DNA of 64,000 nt from Erpobdella octoculata. Its lineage: Eukaryota; Annelida; Clitellata; Hirudinida; Erpobdellidae. The notes beneath the pieces are model-generated. The model was not told the origin of the DNA. It saw only the letters and a list, made by a program, of their open reading frames with translations, and did no database searches. The translations under genes and the position numbers were made by a program. Positions 31,435 to 55,079 of this stretch are shown here, piece by piece. The stretch spans positions 11,871,856 to 11,935,855 of the forward strand of contig OZ022241.1 of NCBI GenBank assembly GCA_963978895.1. Direction: 5' to 3'. The stretch's first letter is position 1. Each line of letters opens with the position of its first letter.

Positions 31435-31806
31435 TTAAAATTAACTAAATTAATTGACTTATTGTAAAACTAATAATTGAATATTGCATTGTCTTCTATT
31501 TTGAGCATGTATGCAAAATTTGAAAAAAATCTATCATCAGGAAGTGACTCAAAAATTGATTGCAAGATTTGAAACAGACAGAGAAACAGACAGACAGAGA
31601 AACAGACAGACAAAAAAAGAGACAGACAGAGAAACAGACAGACAGAGAAACAGAGACGACGAGTTAATAAAAGCATTGGTAAAAATGAGCGGGAAAGAGG
31701 GAACGGAAAACGACCGGGAGCGCAAGCGGGAAGGAAACGGGAGCGAAAAAGAAACGCATTAGGTAAACCTCTAAAAACCCCGGGCAATGCCGGGTGCCCC
31801 CGCTAG
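31435..31806 (+). mobile_element. Helitron family B copy, plus orientation
   Basis: It contains the segment shared with 19595-20275 (inverted here), then gcgggaaagagggaacgg, and ends with the hairpin cccgggcaatgccggg, tgccccc and CTAG at 31803-31806, followed by T in a TA tract. The 5' boundary is uncertain. Confidence 0.7.
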
Positions 31807-31821
31807 TATATATATATATAT

Positions 31822-31883
31822 ATATGCCCGGGCTTTTTAGAGGTTTTTCTATCGTTTTTCTCTCACGCTCCCATTATATATAG

Positions 31884-31972
<89 letters not shown>

Positions 31973-32050
31973 GTATAAATCTTGGACAAATAGTCAGAAA
32001 GACAGACAGACAGACAAGAAAGCAAGTTAAGGAAAACGTGGTAAAAAAAG
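31822..32050 (-). mobile_element. Helitron family B fragment with (TA)n
   Basis: tgcccgggctttttagaggt matches the family-B 3' region without its CTAG end. A TA array (31890-31970) replaces the interior. It then continues with aaatcttggacaaa, as in the copy at 30485. Confidence 0.6.
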
Positions 32051-32427
32051 AATGCATCAATCAACGTGATTATTTATGGAGCACCTCCTACAGAGCTCAT
32101 TATCGTTGTTTTTTTTACCTTCCGCGCAGTAGAAACGAATTTACCGCTAATATTTGGATAAGGTGAGTCGAACAGTAAATCATTTACTTTCAATCTTTCA
32201 AGTCTGACTAATCTAGCTATCCTGTGAGATGTTATATAATAACAATTTTCATGCGATTTATTTAATGATATATTATTAAATGTTTTTTATTAGTTAGTCA
32301 ACAAATGAAGCCTTAGGAAATTGAAATTTTAAAGTAAGTTGTTTAAAAAGAGACAGCCTCCTTCTAGAAGACGAACTCAGCAAAAAATTGTTAGAGATTG
32401 ATTTCGGTTCATTATGAACCTACATAA
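32051..32427. other. No gene seen
   Basis: AT-rich spacer. Confidence 0.5.
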
Positions 32428-33600
32428 TCTATATATATAAAAGAACATGTCCTGACTGACAGATGACTGACTGATAATCAACGCCGAGCTCAAACGCCTT
32501 ATCCTAGGAACGTGAAATTTGGAACTTATATTACTTTTATAGCGTAAACATCCGCTAAGAAAGGATTTTTGAAAATTTTGCTCCTGAGGGGAAAAAACTG
32601 GAAAACAAACTTTTTTCTAAAAAATTTTTCTAAAAATTTGTTTTGAAATTTGGTATATAGATTCTTTTTGAAAAATAAAAAGATACGTGTTTCACCAATT
32701 TTTGAAAATTCGGTTTCCCGGACCTCAAATGTGGGTTGGAAAATTGGATTATTTGGTTTTTAAAGTAGCTTCTACTCAAAAACTGTTAATGCTACAGGAA
32801 TAAAAATTAGTATTTAGTTTCTACTCCAAAAATAATGAAATACGTGTTTTAGCATTTTTTGAAAATTTGGTTTCCAGGACTTCAAATGTGGGGTGGAAAA
32901 TAGGGTTAATTGTCTTTTATAGTAACTGCTACTCAGAAACAGTAAATACCACAGATTTAAAAATTATTATTTAGTTTCTTTTCTAAAAATAAAGATATAC
33001 GTGTTTCACCATTTTTTACAAATTTGGTTTCCCGGACCTCAAATGTGGGTTGGAAAATTGGGTTATTTGGTTTTCAAAGTAGCTTCTACTCAAAAACTGT
33101 TAATGCTACAAAAGTAAAAATTAGTATTTAGTTTCTACTCTAAAACTAATGATATACGGGTTTCACAATATTTTGAAAATTTGGTTTCCAGGACTTCAAA
33201 TGTGGGGTGTAAAATAGTGTTATTTGGTTTTTAAAGTAACTGCTACTCAACAACTGTAATTGCCACAAATGTAAAAATTAATACTTAGTATCTACTCAAA
33301 AAAAAAAGATATACGTGTTTCATCATTTTTTAGGTTATTTGGTTTTTAAAGTAGTAGCTACTCAAAAACTGTTAATGCTACAGAAATAAAAATTAGTATT
33401 TAGTTCCTACTCCAAAAATAATGAAATACGTGTTTTAGCATTTTTTGAAAATTTGGTTACCAGGACCTCAAATGTGGGGTGGAAATAAGGGTTATTTGAT
33501 TTCAAAATAACTGCTACTCACAAACTGTAAGTGCTACAAATGTAAAAATTAGTATTTTGAAGTTTTGTGCCGGTTAAAAGTAACTAAGTCCAGTTTATCA
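32428..33600 (+). mobile_element. Repeat C, copy 1, with about six 157-bp tandem units
   Basis: It begins TCTATATATATAAAAGAAC after an A, then catgtcctgactgac and ataatcaacgccgagctc. The landmark tacgtg falls at 32684, 32841, 32998, 33155, 33312 and 33427: spacing 157, 157, 157, 157 and then 115, so the last unit is shortened. It ends with gtgccggttaaaa. A second copy lies at 52915-54005. The Helitron-like 5' start suggests a non-autonomous Helitron, but no CTAG end was found. Confidence 0.75.
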
Positions 33601-33905
33601 TCGGCCGGGCCAAGCTGTTATTTTAGAGTCTTCACACGGGCCAGGCCAAACCTTAAATCAAAGTGGGACGGGCCGAGGTTTTTTACCAAGTATATAGATA
33701 TTTTAGTGATTTAAGGGTCTTCAGTTTGGCCGGGCCAAACCTGAGGTCAAGGTGGGACGGGCCGAAGTTTTTTATCAAGTATATAGAACTTCTAGGCCTG
33801 TAAAAATGGGCCGGGCCTAATTCAGACGGGCTGTGCCGGGCCAGGAGTTTGGGTTTTTGAAACGGGCTGGGATAATTTGTCGACGGACCGAGCCGAGACC
33901 TAAAA
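33600..33905. repeat. GC-rich interspersed repeat (gggccgggcc type)
   Basis: Repeated cggccgggccaa, gtgggacgggccga and aatgggccgggcc. Related patches occur at 37425-37575 and 50410-50640. The boundary ctaggcctgtaaaaatggg looks like a hAT-type end, but no target duplication was identified. Confidence 0.6.
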
Positions 33906-35690
33906 AAATGATCTCTGCTATGGATGCACGGTTCACTCTCTCTAATTTCATGCGAGCGAAGCCGCTACGGGCACTGCTAGTGGAATAATGTAGATTTAGT
34001 CTATTACAATAAACAGAAAGAACTTGAGTTCGGGACAAAATACCTTTGTACTGATGTGCGAGTTTCATGTCTCAAAGTGACCATGGGTACGTCCTATATG
34101 CGACCAAGACAAAAGCAGATTTGTGTACGTATTGTGACAAAAGCTTACGTAATGTGACGTGGCTCGTCATGAAATGGAACATCACAGAAAAATCCCGAGA
34201 ATTTTACAATAACATAGCTATAAAATGTACACGGCCGCCACAAAGGACTCTTTAGAAGTTCCATTCTTATTAAACTTCATTAAAATTGAAACTTTCAAAT
34301 TATTGTTTACTGTAAAAAAGGAGGTTATGAATATTTTTTAACGTCATTCGCAGACGACACACACAGGCATTCATAACACACACCTACGCAGTTTTCATTG
34401 AAATCTACGATGGCAAGTCTCACCTTTCTGCCGAATATTTCGCTGCTCAGTTCGCATTTTCGAAAAGCCAGCTAGCTCCTCGCTCTGGAGTTGAAAAGTG
34501 CTTTAAAAGAAATTTTATTATGAAAGAAAAACAATCTTCCAATTTCGTGATTAATTAGGATTCACTATGACTAAAGTAGGCACAACAGAATAGGCCGGTA
34601 TAATCAACAGAAAGAGATGCTTATTGAAATAAAAGTTAAGAAATGAAAAAAAAATCATTTTAAATAAGTCCCTATCAGTTTCACGCTAAATCTTGTCACT
34701 AGAGCAAAGCAAGACCTTCTTGCAGACCTCCCTTTGATTGTTTTTTTCTACTTCAGTGGAAAAGACGGTCTCCTTCTCCATCAGCTTAGACCACGAAGTA
34801 GCAAGATCATTAGAAACTTTTTGATTATCAAACGAAACACAATTAGAAACATTACAAACAAGCAATACATTACAAGACATTCATTCAACATAGCAAATAA
34901 TCATCATTAGCAATATAAATAATTAATTGGTGGCAATATGATTAAAAAAACGAATGGTTTATGTTATAAAGCAATGGTAATACATTGAAAGCATAAGTGT
35001 GTGCAAGAGCAAAGAAGAGAGAAGGAGATAGAAATACAGAAAAAAAATAGCAAAGTCTCAAAATTGAATATTAAAAAACAATTAAAAACTCCATAAAAGA
35101 AAACCAAAAAAATGAATATAATGTTTCAACCAATTGAAGATTTTGATGCGGTACAGAAAAACGATGGCAGTAGACTTTCAGAACGTTTAAAAATTCAAAC
35201 TTTAGTTTCTGCAAATCGCACAAATCTTAAAAGTGAAATGCTGCAGAAACGAGACCGCTGAAAGCTTAAATAAAATGACTGCATCAACCAACCATCACAA
35301 AATAGGACACAAAAATAATTCTGTTCAAATTCTTCTCCTTCAGCGTTTCTATGACAACCGACCAATTACGCACAACACTACAGAATAAAATCATACTTTT
35401 ACAGTCTCACGAACCTTCCGACTGACTTCCAAGTTCAAACAAAGTCTCCAGCTTCGAAGAAGATAAAAACAAAAAATAATTAAAATATTCTTCAAAGAAC
35501 ATATATGCATCTGTACAGAAGCTATTTACAAATGAGAATACAACACAGTCAGAGGATACCTACGCAACATAAAAAGTGAATGACTTGATCGATATTGGAA
35601 TCAGTAACATAATAAGCAGAGCATAACTGAGAAAGACTTGAAAAAATTGGCATCGTTGATAATGGTCACCCAAAAAAAAAAAAACTGCAA
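33906..35690. other. Intergenic, 3' of PI4KB
   Basis: It includes the PI4KB 3' UTR on the minus strand, whose end I could not place. Open frames at 33817-34255 and 34686-34880 match no family. Confidence 0.5.
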
Positions 35691-48695
<13,005 letters not shown>

Positions 48696-48708
48696 GGCTG
48701 GAACTAAA

Positions 48709-48822
48709 AACATGTATAATTTAAATGAGACTAACATGTTTAATTTAAATAAGACTAACATGTTTAATTTAAATGAGACTAAAATGTTTAATTTAAATGA
48801 GACTAACATGTTTAATTCAAAA
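48709..48822. repeat. 24-bp tandem repeat upstream of PI4KB start
   Basis: Four to five copies of taatttaaatgagactaaca/tgtt. On the minus strand they read in frame with PI4KB as [12 protein letters not shown] octapeptides. Confidence 0.85.
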
Positions 48823-50020
48823 ACAAATTATATAATAATTAGCTTTAACATTGGAGGCAAAATAAAACTATAGGTGTGTCAACTCAAATATTAAGTGATT
48901 TTATAGATTATTAATGCTAAAAAAAGACTCCTAGTTATACTATAACAGTTATTTGTATAAAAACACAATTAGAATTAAGAATGACTGCTTTTGTATTTGA
49001 TATAACAAGACAGCATTATAGAAAAACTGTTTAATGGTAAAGTGTCAGATTGTTGCTTTTGTGACTTTAGAGTAAAAATTACTAAGGCTGTTTTCAACAC
49101 AATACAAGAATGTAATTTGTAATGTTGAGAAGATAATAAAAATAGAAATGAACTTAGATTCCCAAATAGATTTTTAATATTCAATTTATTAAATCACACA
49201 ATCATTTCTGAATTTTGGGCTAGCACAATCATTCTAAACAAAAATTATTGCAACTGACAATATAATAAACAACTCAATATAATTAAATGATAGCAGATAG
49301 ACTGTAAACACCCAGGAAAGCCCCATCAGACACAAAAGCTAAATTTAAATTGTTTATAAGTTTTCTACAAAACTCAACACATGATTGTTTAAAAAATACC
49401 ATCTGAATTTAGCTGCATTTAAAAAATGTGGTCTTGAAAGCTGATGAAACTACACTTTCAGATGCTTCATATATTATTCAGCTTCAACGGTACTTCAACC
49501 ACACAAACAACCATGCCCCAACCAGAAATTTTACCGAAGCAGAAATTAATTTATGTAGAATTAAACACTGTTTCGTACCTTTAAATTGTAATAAAATAAA
49601 TAATCAATAAAACGTTATATAAGTCATGTTTTAGAATGAATTCGAAACGATAAAAACTCGAGACCACCAGCTGTACGCGTAGAATGGCTAGGGAAAAACA
49701 AACCGCTGGGCGTTTTAGATAAACATTCCTACTCACACAGTTATTCACGTTTATCATTTAATCTTCAATCAATTTGAATAATTTAAAAAAAAATAATTAC
49801 AATAAAAATATAAATATTAACTTTAAAAACAATTGCTTGTCAAATTTTAAAATTTAGCAGATGTCTGAGTTTTGGTCTTAAAATGATCTAACTTCCCCAT
49901 AAGCTGCACATATTTTAGCCCATTTGCGCTAAGCTGTTTTTTAAACTTTTTAATGTTTAAAATAACATACTTTTAAGAATTTTGATTTCGATTGTTCTTA
50001 ACTATATTTCTATGTGCTGA
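48823..50020. other. Upstream of PI4KB, no gene seen
   Basis: Presumably holds the PI4KB promoter and a 5' non-coding exon, neither of which I can place. The phrase gtgtcagattgttgcttttg at about 49042 repeats one at 47570. Confidence 0.5.
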
Positions 50021-50029
50021 ACGCTTCGA

Positions 50030-50260
50030 GCAGTGACGTCATTTGCAGTGGGCAGAGAGAGAGCAACTGCCCCCACCAAGGATTTTCCAAAAAAAGTTTT
50101 TATTTAAAAAAAATTGACATGGAATTTTTGGAGAAGTATTCAGAAAAGTGATTACAACTACTCCCCCCTCTATCGGTCATCAGCTTTTTATGAAGAAAAA
50201 TATAAAGATTTTTGGAGACAAGGGGTTACCAGGCGCTATTGAATAGGAAGTAAACATTGT
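50030..50260. mobile_element. Decayed terminal-repeat element fragment
   Basis: cagtgacgtcatttgcagtg followed by accaaggattttccaaaaaa resembles the end of the hAT copy at 27210 and the composite element at 58369. No second end or target duplication was found. Confidence 0.4.
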
Positions 50261-50409
50261 AAACTTTTATTTTACTGACTTTTATTTGTAAACAAAATTT
50301 AGTACCTGTAAAGAAATTTATTTGCGTTAGGCATATTTTCATTTTAACCGTGAAACGTACAAAAATATTTGTACCCCCAAAGCAATGATCAACGTTGGTA
50401 CCAAACTGG

Positions 50410-50650
50410 AGATCTGCACGGGCTGGGCTCGGGACAGAATTTCATACTAAGGTTATCAAAACAAGCGGCCCGACGTCAGCACTGGCGGAGGCTATTGTGC
50501 TGAGCCATGAGAATTTGTTTTTCTAAAAACCGACAACACCGGGCTTGAAATTTTTTGCATTATAAACGGACTGGACCGAGCTGTTGATGAGCCGAGACGG
50601 GGTTTAAAAAATGGCCCGCGCAGGGCTTTGCCAGTTGAGCTAAACTGGTA
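50410..50650. repeat. GC-rich interspersed repeat
   Basis: cgggctgggctcggga, accgggcttgaa and ggcccgcgcagggct: same family as 33600-33905, diverged. Confidence 0.5.
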
Positions 50651-51175
50651 AGGCTAGGCTGCTGACATTAATAATAAGATTATTGTGAGTTTAGTCAAAT
50701 ATGTCAAAACCACCCAGTAACTATATAAAACCTTTAAAGAAAAAAGTAGGGTTTATGTAACTTCTATACTGCCTATACTACAAAAATACTACCTATACTA
50801 CAAGAAATGAATGCCGCTGATTCACTAAAACACAGACTATGTCCCAAAGCACAGCACTTTTATAACTGATTTGGTCAGTTTAAATTTAAGAGTGCAAGGA
50901 CTTTGCTCAAAAAATCAAAACCACTGAAACAAGCTACGTAAGCAATTATTAAAAAAATGATTTTATACCAAAATTTTAGTTATCTAAAAAATATTGGTCT
51001 TTTAAACTTTATTTTAGAGGATTAGAAAACAATTCCATTTTCGTTCTCGGATATTTTGCGTTAAAATGTTAATAATGCCATTCTAATTGAGGTTAATGTT
51101 TTTTTGTACAAACATTAGAAAACAAGTAAATCAAAAAACTAAGTTTTTTAAAAACACACTTTTATATAATCGATT

Positions 51176-51288
<113 letters not shown>

Positions 51289-51290
<2 letters not shown>

Positions 51291-51747
51291 GTCTGCCAAC
51301 GCAATAGACGCTGCCAACGAAATAGACCCTACCAACTGTATCGATGTTCCAAATGCAACCGAATTGTGCCCTGCCGACATGCCAAGGACTCCGCTATTCA
51401 CTGTTCTCCCGCATTCTCCTTTTGTTACACCTCGCATCTCCTTTTCTGATTTATCTGAACTCCGTACTAGGAGTTCGCCAACCAAGACTACAAATGTATC
51501 TTATCACTGTTATGATCATCCTTGCGACCAATACGACAACGGCCCAGTTTGTGGTCCTGTTTCCTTTCCTCCATCTACCAACCATATTGAAGCGTTGGAC
51601 GCGGTCGAGCAGTGCTCCACTGGTTTGTCAGCCATGAGCCAACCTCCTCGAGGCCTCGAGGCTGCTGACCTGTGTGATGGTGATGGGACTGGTGCGATGT
51701 GTCCGCATTTGATCGATAACTGTAATATTACTATACGTAGACGTTGA
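51289..51747 (+). other. Unrecognised 152-codon open frame between TA array and Penelope-like sequence
   Basis: Open from 51289 to a stop at 51745-51747. Less AT-rich than its surroundings, with proline- and cysteine-containing sequence (e.g. SYHCYDHPCDQYDNGPVCG). I recognise no domain. A second frame is also open for 97 codons. It may be part of the retroelement's untranslated region or a degenerate ORF end. Confidence 0.35.
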
Positions 51748-52111
51748 TCATTTTCAACTTTTAATTAAACTCTCAATTTTATCGATATCCTATTATCTTT
51801 GAATTGTAGCTTTAAATTCTTATTTTATTATTTTACCTCTTTGCTTTTATTAGTAATTTTCTTTTAATAGTTATATTTTACTACTTAATTTGGTTGTATA
51901 TTTTAGCACATGTAATTTTTTATTTTTTCTTATTTTTTGTTTATTTTTTGTTTATTTATTTACTCCGAGGCAAAAAATTTGGTTGTTTCTTAGCGGTTTT
52001 CATAATTTGCTTTTACTCTTCTTTGTACTTTGACCTCGATTGATGTGTAAACATATCTGATATGTCTCGCCACACCACTTTATATATTTTCGTTGTAGCT
52101 GTAAATTAGTT
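51748..52111. other. Spacer before the ribozyme, no gene seen
   Basis: AT-rich, probably part of the Penelope-like terminal region. Confidence 0.4.
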
Positions 52112-52123
52112 TTATGAGTTCTG

Positions 52124-52625
<502 letters not shown>

Positions 52626-52712
52626 CATGTACTGTAAGATATAAAAACACAACAACAAAAAATAAATTTGCATTTAATAATTTTTTTTTAAAGACTAATA
52701 ATGATTGTTAAC

Positions 52713-52825
52713 TAAATATAATAAAAACAAAGTATTTTTAAACAAATATAATAAAAACAAAGTATTTTTAAGCAAATATAATAAAAACAAAGTATTTTTA
52801 AGCAAATTTTAGAAAAACAAAGTGT
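52713..52825. repeat. 30-bp tandem repeat
   Basis: Nearly four copies of caaatataataaaaacaaag with tattttta. Confidence 0.9.
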
Positions 52826-52914
52826 TAATTGATACATAAAGGTTGAATGACAATGTTTAAAATTTGTTAAAACTGGAACGGCTTTTCAGAAAAACCATAC
52901 GGTCAAATAAAGTG

Positions 52915-54005
52915 TCTATATATATATAAAAGAACATGTCCTGACTGACTGACTGACTGATAATCAACGCCGAGCTCAAACGCCTCATCCTAGGAACGTG
53001 AAATTTGGAACTTATATTACTTTTATTGCATAAGCATCCACTAAGAAAGGATTTGTGAAAAATTTGCTCCTGAGGGGAAGAAACTGGAAAAAAAACTTTT
53101 TTCTAAAACAATGTATATCTCGAAAACCAAAAATGAGGAGATTTTGAAATTTGGTATATGGATTCTTCTTAAAAAATAAAAAAATACGTGTTTCACCATT
53201 TTTTAAAATTCGGTTTCCCGGACCTCAAATGTGGGTTGGAAAATTGGGTTATTTGGTATTTAAAGTAGCTGCTACTCAAAAACTGTGAATGCCACAGAAG
53301 TAAAAATTAGTATTTAGTTTTCACTCCAAAAATAAGGAAATACGTGTTTTAGCATTTTTTGAAAATTTGGTTTCCAGGACTTCAAATGTGGGGTGGAAAA
53401 TAGGGTTATTTGTTTTTTAAAGTAACTGCTACTCAAAAACTGTAAATACCACAAATGTAAAACTTAGTGTTTATTTTCTATTCTAAAAATAAAAATATAC
53501 GTGTTTTACCATTTTTTTAAAATTTGGTTTCTAGGACCTCAAATGTGGGGTGGAAAATAAGGTTATTTGGTTTTTAATGTAACTGCTACTCGAAAACTGT
53601 AGATGCTACAGGAGTAAAAATTAGTATTTGGTTTCTACTCCAGAAATAATGATATACGTGTTTTACCATTTTTTGAAAATTTGGTTTCCAGGACTTCAAA
53701 TATGGGGGGAAAATAGGGTTACTTGGTTTTTAAAGTAACGGCTACTCAAAAACTGTAAATGCTACAAAAGTAAAATTAGTATTTAGTTTTTACTCTAAAA
53801 ATAATGATATACGTGTTTCACCGTTTTTTGAAAATTTGGTTTCCAGGACCTCAAATGTGAAGTGGAAAAATGATAATTTTATTTTAAAATAACTGCTACT
53901 CAAAAACTGTAAGTGCTACAGATGTGAAAATTAGTATTTTGAGGTTTTGTGCCGGTTAAAAATAGATGAGTTCAGTTTATCACCGGACGGACGGGCCAAG
54001 CCCTT
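52915..54005 (+). mobile_element. Repeat C, copy 2, with five 156-157-bp tandem units
   Basis: It begins tctatatatatataaaagaa, then catgtcctgactgactgact and ataatcaacgccgagctc. tacgtg falls at 53185, 53341, 53498, 53655 and 53810. It ends gtgccggttaaaaatag and cggacgggccaagc. Same orientation as the copy at 32428. No protein coded. Confidence 0.75.
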
Positions 54006-55079
54006 GTAACAGGTTGAAGCAAAAGTAAATATAGGTTCTTGGCAATGTTTGGAAATACCTTCACATGACATTGAAGACATGACATATATTCAACAAAACA
54101 TCTTTAATGGTGCATGATTTGGGACTTGAATCTTATTGGAAATCTCACATTATAAATACTATTATTTATTTATATGTTCCTTATAATGTTCAGAGTAATT
54201 TTCAAAAGCGTAGCAATTTAAAAAAATGAGGTAGTGACATAACTACATAGCTTCCATAATCTTGTTTCTTGGTTAAAAATAGCAAGTGATGGTATATTAG
54301 CTTCCATATAAGATTGAAACATGTTCTCACTCATTTTTGTAATCTTTTGATGTTTAAAGAATTTTAAAAAAAATCACGAAAGGATTGAATCACTAATTGA
54401 GGGTAACCTGTTTGTCATCTGATTGACCAGCCGGTCCAGACAAGGAAAAAAATAAAGAATGAAAATAACTTTCCTATAACTCATCTTTTAAAGTGTTGTG
54501 CTTTCAACATTTCTTTTTCAATCAATCAATGTTAACAGTTATAGAGCGCTTCTCACTGAGCCTTTATGGCAGTTTATGGTCTGTCTGCTACAACACAACA
54601 CAATGAAATTGACTTTTTCATCAGCATGTATTCATTGCTACTGCAAATTCATGAACAGTGTGAAATTCATTTCCTAACTTTTGTCGTATATTAACTATGG
54701 AATCTCAGTGATAATTTAGTGGAAAGGCTTCTGAGAGGCTAAGCCCCTCCTTCCTTCCGAGAAAATGAGAACTCTACGTCTCTGATGACATAGACATTCT
54801 AAAGTTTTTTTTTACAGAAGTAAAAATTTAACATTAATGGAGATTTAATTCTCATTCCTGATATTCAAACTGTATACAATAATAGCTACAACAGCCTAAC
54901 AATGAAACGAGAAGCATTGAAATGGAACGAAGGTTAAGAAGACACGACTCATACGCCCGTAACTGTTTATGGTTTCAGTTTAGAATATTTTGGTTTTCAG
55001 GCATATTAGCAAACGTTAAACAATATTTAATTTTTATTTCGATGAATAAAACAGTTGTTTTTAACATTTTAAATGCACT
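54006..55079. other. Upstream of the CABIT gene
   Basis: No gene seen. gaggctaagcccctccttcc near 54737 looks like a decayed element end. Confidence 0.5.
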
